A stretch of DNA of 64,000 nucleotides, from positions 77,001-141,000 of the forward strand of contig JAOPHQ010002874.1 of assembly GCA_030340625.1 (NCBI GenBank). The letters are read 5' to 3'. The notes beneath the pieces were generated by a model, which saw only the letters and a list, made by a program, of their open reading frames with translations, had not been told where the DNA came from and ran no database searches. Every line of letters begins with the position of its first letter. Position 1 is the stretch's first letter. The stretch comes from Merluccius polli (Eukaryota; Chordata; Actinopteri; Gadiformes; Merlucciidae). Positions 60,310-64,000 of this stretch are shown piece by piece. The translations under genes were made by a program, and so were the position numbers.

Positions 60310-61795
60310 TGAGTTAAGACAGGAGCAGGAAGAAGACCTCTCCCTGAAAGAACTGTTCCAGCAGGTCCGTCCATCTGATGAGTTGGAGAGTGCTGTTCCA
60401 GGGTACTTCCTCGAGGATGGTTTGTTGGTGAGAAAGTGGGTTCCTCAAAGTGACAGTTTTGTGGGGGATGCCATTTTTCAAGTTGTAGTTCCAACCAGAC
60501 TAAGACCTGAAATTTTGCATACAGCTCATAATACAGCAGGACATTCAGGGGTTTTATTAACTGTGATGTGTTTAAGTACACTCTACCCTGCAGGTTATCC
60601 ATTACGTAACATCACAACAAAGTCTATTGTCAAGGCATTATCCCAGTTCATTTCTGTCTTTGGTATTCCGAAGATTATTCAAAGTGATCAAGGAACAAAT
60701 TTCACTTCAAACATGTTTTTGGAGATTCTAAAACAATTACATGTCAGTCATGCTCAATCCACCCCTTATCATCCCCAAAGCCAGGGAGCTATTGAGCACT
60801 TCCACCAGACCCTAAAATCTCTGTTACGCTCTTACTGTATCGAACTTAACTGTGACTGGGAAGAGGGGCTGCCTTGGTTTATGTTGGCTGCAAGAGAGGT
60901 TACGCAAGAAAGTACTGGGTTTAGCCCAAATGAGCTTGTGTTTGGACATACTGTACGTGGCCCACTTGCTGTCCTACAGGATGATTGGAAGAAAACTCCT
61001 CCACCAGCAAAGTTGACTGATTATGTGAATGGTTTCAGAAGGCGATTGTATGCTGCGGGTGAACAGGCAAAAAGGAATCTTGTGAAATCTCAGAGAAAAA
61101 TGAAAAAATTATTTGACCGTAGGACAGACAAGCGGGGTTTTGCTCCAGGGGATCAAGTGTTGATGCTGCTTCCTGTGGTGAGCTCCCCTTTTCATGCCAA
61201 GTTTGCAGGTCCCTATGAAATTCTTAGGAAAGTTTCGGATCAGAACTATGTGATTTCAACTCCAGATCGCAGGAGAAAAACACAGCTTTGTCATGTAAAT
61301 CTGTTGACGTCTTATCACTTGGCTTCTTCTGGGGGCCCTTCTACAGGGGAAGGGAGACCAGTGGCAGCTCCCATGGGAGATTTGTGCCGACTTAAGAACT
61401 CGGAGTCCCTCAGTAAATTGGACATGTTGCTTGATCATTTGTCTGGTTCCAGGAGGTTGCAGTCGAGTAAGCTGATATTGTCTTTCCCTTCCTTGTTTTC
61501 AGATACTCCTTCGCGTACTCACCTGATCGAACATGATATTGATATAGGAGATGAAAAACCTATTCGGCAACAGTTCTATCGTGTTTCACCAAGAAAACGT
61601 GATCAGCTGGAATCAGAAGTGAGGTACATGTTGGAACATGGCCTTGCAGTTCCATCAGGTTCAAGCTGGGCATCACCATGTTTGTTGGTGACTAAACCAG
61701 ACCATACTTTTAGGCCATGTACTGACTTTCGCAAGGTTAACAAGATCACCAAACCAGACTCTTTTCCATTGCCCCGAATTGATGATTGTGTAGAT
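60310..61795 (+). pseudogene. pol: Integrase followed by N-terminal reverse transcriptase
   Basis: One frame contains an integrase and then the first part of a reverse transcriptase. Counting from the TTG at 60383, the HTAHNTAGHSG zinc-site half is at residues 46-56, but the CX2C half and the first catalytic aspartate are missing: the text jumps to LLTVMCLST, an internal loss of roughly 70-80 codons. D102 and E138 remain, with 35 residues between them. A GPYEIL block ends integrase (about 61208-61225). Reverse transcriptase begins near 61500 (RVSPRKRDQLESEVRYML, RPCTDFRKVNKITK) and is cut at 61795 by a hAT. The start codon of this frame is not meaningful. Confidence 0.82.
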
Positions 61796-62384
61796 CAGGG
61801 GTCCCCAAACTTTTTCCTGTGAGGGCCACATAACTTTTCCCTTCTCTGATGGGGGCCGGGGTCAGTTTGTAACAGAAAAAGTGTGATGATCGCAGGGGTG
61901 CCTAAACGTAAACATTTATTGTTTTCCGGAAAGCCACACATAACCAAATATTAATAACCCTTTCCGGGATCTTCACAGAAAAAAAAGTCAGGAAATAAAT
62001 TATAACACTATTAATGAAATAAATAACACAAGCGCACCCCCCCCCCCTCCCCGTCGGTCGTAGGTCCGGGGGGTGTGTTACGATCGCGCGCACCCCCCCG
62101 TCGGTCGTAGGTCCGGGGGTGTGTTACGATCGCGCGCACCCCCCCGTCGGTCGTAGGTCCGGGGGTGTGTTACGATCGCGCCCCCCCCCCCCCGCCCCCG
62201 TCGACCGTCCTGCCAGAGAGATTTATCTTGCCTAGGGCGCTAAATTAGGTACAGCCGGGCCTGAGTCTAGGGTTCGCGTGGCCAGACTGAAAAAAAAACA
62301 AAAAAATCAATCATAATGCGTCTCTGGTATTGTTCAGGGAGGCGGGCCGTATCCGGTCCGCGGGCCGTAGTTTGGGGACGCCTG
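61796..62384. mobile_element. hAT element inserted in the reverse transcriptase
   Basis: 589 bp, with ends CAGGGGTCCCCAAACTTTTT and, inverted, CAGGCGTCCCCAAACTACGG. Perfect 8-bp duplications GTGTAGAT lie at 61788-61795 and 62385-62392. It carries an internal 46-47-bp tandem repeat and no transposase. Confidence 0.92.
62052..62180. repeat. 46-47-bp GC-rich tandem repeat inside the hAT
   Basis: Units starting CGTCGGTCGTAGGTCCGGGG begin at 62052, 62099 and 62145, each ending near TTACGATCGCG. Confidence 0.88.
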
Positions 62385-62392
62385 GTGTAGAT

Positions 62393-62820
62393 CAAGTTGG
62401 TTCGGCAAAACTTGTCAGTAAATTTGACCTTTTGAAGGGTTACTGGCAAGTGACTTTGTCCAAGCGTGCTCAGGAAGTCGTTTATAACTCCTTCGGGCCT
62501 TTACTCATACAAAGTAATGCCATTTGGTCTACGAAACGCACCTGCCACTTTTCAAAGACTGATGAATAGAGTGGTTGCGGGTTTGGATGGCTGTGCAGTG
62601 TACTTAGATGATGTTGTCATCTATAGTGACACGTGGGAACAACATTTACAGCGCATAACAGCACTGTTTGACAGACTTGCATGCACCAAACTGACAGTGA
62701 ATTTGGCAAAGTGTGAGTTCGCCAGGGCTACTGTGACTTACTTGGGTAAGGTAGTGGGCCAGGGTCAGGTCCGTCCAGTGAGAGCCAAGGTTCTGGCTAT
62801 TGACCAGTTTCCCCCCCCCC
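62393..62820 (+). pseudogene. pol: C-terminal part of the reverse transcriptase
   Basis: It resumes after the hAT with KFDLLKGYWQVTL, shifts frame near 62480, then reads MPFGLRNAPATFQRL and the catalytic YLDD at 62601-62612, followed by the thumb region (LTVNLAKCEFA). It ends at a run of ten C (about 62811-62820) where the frame changes again. Confidence 0.8.
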
Positions 62821-62821
62821 G

Positions 62822-63412
62822 ACAAATAAGGAGTTAATGCCGTTTTTGGGTATGGTGGGTTATTATAGCGCATTCTGTAGAAACTTTTCTTCTGTAGCTG
62901 TGCCTCTTACAAACCTCCTCAGTACAAAAAAAAAGTTTGAGTGGTCACCGTTGTGTCAGCGTGCATTTCTAGAGGTCAAGGCTTTGATCTCCGCTGCCCC
63001 GGTCTTGGCTGCTCCTAGGATGAGAGAGCCATTTAAGTTGCAGGTGGATGCTAGCAAGTTCGGGGCCGGAGGGGTGTTGTTGCAGACTGGTGATGATGGA
63101 GTTGAGCATCCTGTCAGTTTCTTTTCTCGCAAGTTTAATTCTTATCAGTTTAACTACTCTACTGTTGAGAAGGAGGCGTTGACTCTAATCTGGGCTTTGC
63201 AGCATTTTGAGGTGTATGTGGGGGGTGGAGTTGAACCTTTAGTAGTGTACACTGATCACAACCCCCTTACGTTCTTGCATTCCTTGCAAAATCCAAATCA
63301 GCGCCTCATGAGATGGTGTCTTTTTCTCCAACCATACACTCTAGACATTCGCCATGTAAAGGGTACAGAGAATGTTTTCGCTGACACATTGTCTAGAGCT
63401 TTGCCATGTTAA
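62822..63412 (+). pseudogene. pol: RNase H of retrotransposon 3
   Basis: The frame begins just after the C run. MVGYYSAFCRNFS is the RT-RNase H connection; QVDASKFGAGGVLLQ supplies the first acid, STVEKEALTLIWAL the glutamate and VVYTDHNPLTFL the second aspartate. RHVKGTENVFADTLSR closes the domain, and a stop follows at 63410-63412. Nothing integrase-like follows; the poly-G tract and LTR come next, confirming that RNase H is the last pol domain. Confidence 0.82.
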
Positions 63413-63548
63413 AGGTGTCTCACTGTGTTGGTTTCCCTTCTTCCCTCTCAATTTGTTTTTCAGGGTACCGAGGTGGCTGAGCTGGGAAGTGGTGAAATGG
63501 GCTAAGCAGAGCACTGTTGATTGGTGCTGTTACGGACCTCTTCTTTAT

Positions 63549-63571
63549 GGGGGGGGGGGGGGGGGGGGGGG
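63549..63571 (+). promoter_or_regulatory. Poly-G polypurine tract of retrotransposon 3
   Basis: About 23 G directly before a TGTGAGGG LTR start, at the place expected for the plus-strand primer. The length suggests slippage expansion of a G-rich tract. Confidence 0.65.
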
Positions 63572-64000
63572 TGTGAGGGCCCACCAGGACACTTCCTATT
63601 GTTGCCATTGAAGGAGCCTGGGTGGGTCGTCAGAGGAAGTGATTTCACCTGAGAGATGGGAGGAGCCAACGGGGATAAAAGGGATGGCCTCCCAGTCAGT
63701 TCTCTCTCTCTCTCTCTTGGACAGGCTCCACTCACCTGTCCAGGCTGCCTCATGGTTTTGGTTTTGGGTTCTTTCTTTTCATGGCACACAACACCTCGCA
63801 TCTACACTTTTTCACTCATGCATACATGCAACTTCACCACTGATTGACTGATTAACACACCCCATTGTTTAGTTGGCTTGTTTTTGGCCTAAGTTGTTTG
63901 TGTTTGAGTTCTTTATAATACATTACTTTACTTTTGGCTTTCAACCCGTGTCTCCCTTCAAGTTTTGTCATGGCTTTAGAGCCAGGTCATGACACTCTTT
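63572..64000 (+). repeat. 3' LTR of retrotransposon 3, truncated by the window
   Basis: Starts TGTGAGGGCCCACC immediately after the purine tract. A TATA-like GGATAAAAGGG lies near 63676-63686, followed by a CT repeat. No second copy is in the window, so the assignment rests on position. Confidence 0.6.

Larger units (their letters stand above)
57101..64000 (+). mobile_element. Gmr1-like Ty3/gypsy retrotransposon 3, decayed
   Basis: The order along the strand is gag (57652), zinc knuckle (58774), protease (59850), integrase (60400), reverse transcriptase (61500-62800), RNase H (62830-63412), poly-G tract, 3' LTR. Integrase precedes reverse transcriptase, as in Ty1/copia, yet all domains are gypsy-like; this is the arrangement described for Gmr1-like deuterostome elements. 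Lesions are three gag stop codons, several frameshifts, an integrase deletion and two hAT insertions. The 5' boundary is not identified; the 3' LTR continues past the window. Confidence 0.85.

Noticed and set aside
62052..62180. A CRISPR-like array of regularly spaced repeats
   Set aside because: The units are contiguous tandem copies with no unique spacers, inside a eukaryotic transposon.

Overview
The window looks like vertebrate, most probably teleost, genomic DNA: AT-rich intergenic sequence packed with the transposon mix typical of fish (several Ty3/gypsy LTR retrotransposons, many hAT ends with 8-bp target duplications, a Harbinger remnant, TTAA-flanked elements, a tRNA-headed V-SINE-like element and a Rex1/CR1-like LINE tail) and long CA/TA microsatellites. 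I find no convincing host protein-coding exon, rRNA or tRNA gene. The species cannot be fixed from the sequence alone.

Layout. 33-5363 is an almost intact GC-rich Ty3/gypsy element on the minus strand (352-bp LTRs differing at about two positions, tRNA-Leu-type primer site, 4-bp duplication ATAT) inserted in a dispersed repeat; an unoccupied copy of that repeat lies at 50785-50939 in the opposite orientation. 5364-44 kb is a long non-coding stretch with MITEs (5545-5677; 8967-9323; 20501-21142; 37674-38231), a LINE tail nested in another DNA element (24180-25485), microsatellites and no genes. 44780-46648 is a hAT element with a second hAT nested in it; both 8-bp duplications can be read. 46.8-50.1 kb holds a SINE, a hAT fragment, a Harbinger remnant with a MADF-like exon, and a TTAA-flanked element.

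51935-56572 is a young plus-strand Ty3/gypsy element of mag/K02A2.6-like type (5-bp duplication GTACC, tRNA-Ser-type primer site), with a gag-pol frame and an integrase frame separated by one frame change. About 57.1-64.0 kb is a decayed plus-strand element whose pol order is protease, integrase, reverse transcriptase, RNase H: integrase lies before reverse transcriptase, the order known for Gmr1-like Ty3/gypsy elements. Its gag resembles the SCAN-related gag of that group. It is broken by stop codons, frameshifts, an integrase deletion and two hAT insertions with perfect 8-bp duplications. Its 3' LTR runs off the window.

The strongest observations are the Gmr1-like pol order, the layered insertions (a readable relative chronology), the paralogous empty site that confirms the ends of the first retrotransposon, and the young second element whose LTR itself carries a variable CA microsatellite. 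All functional statements come from motif recognition by eye; no search was run.
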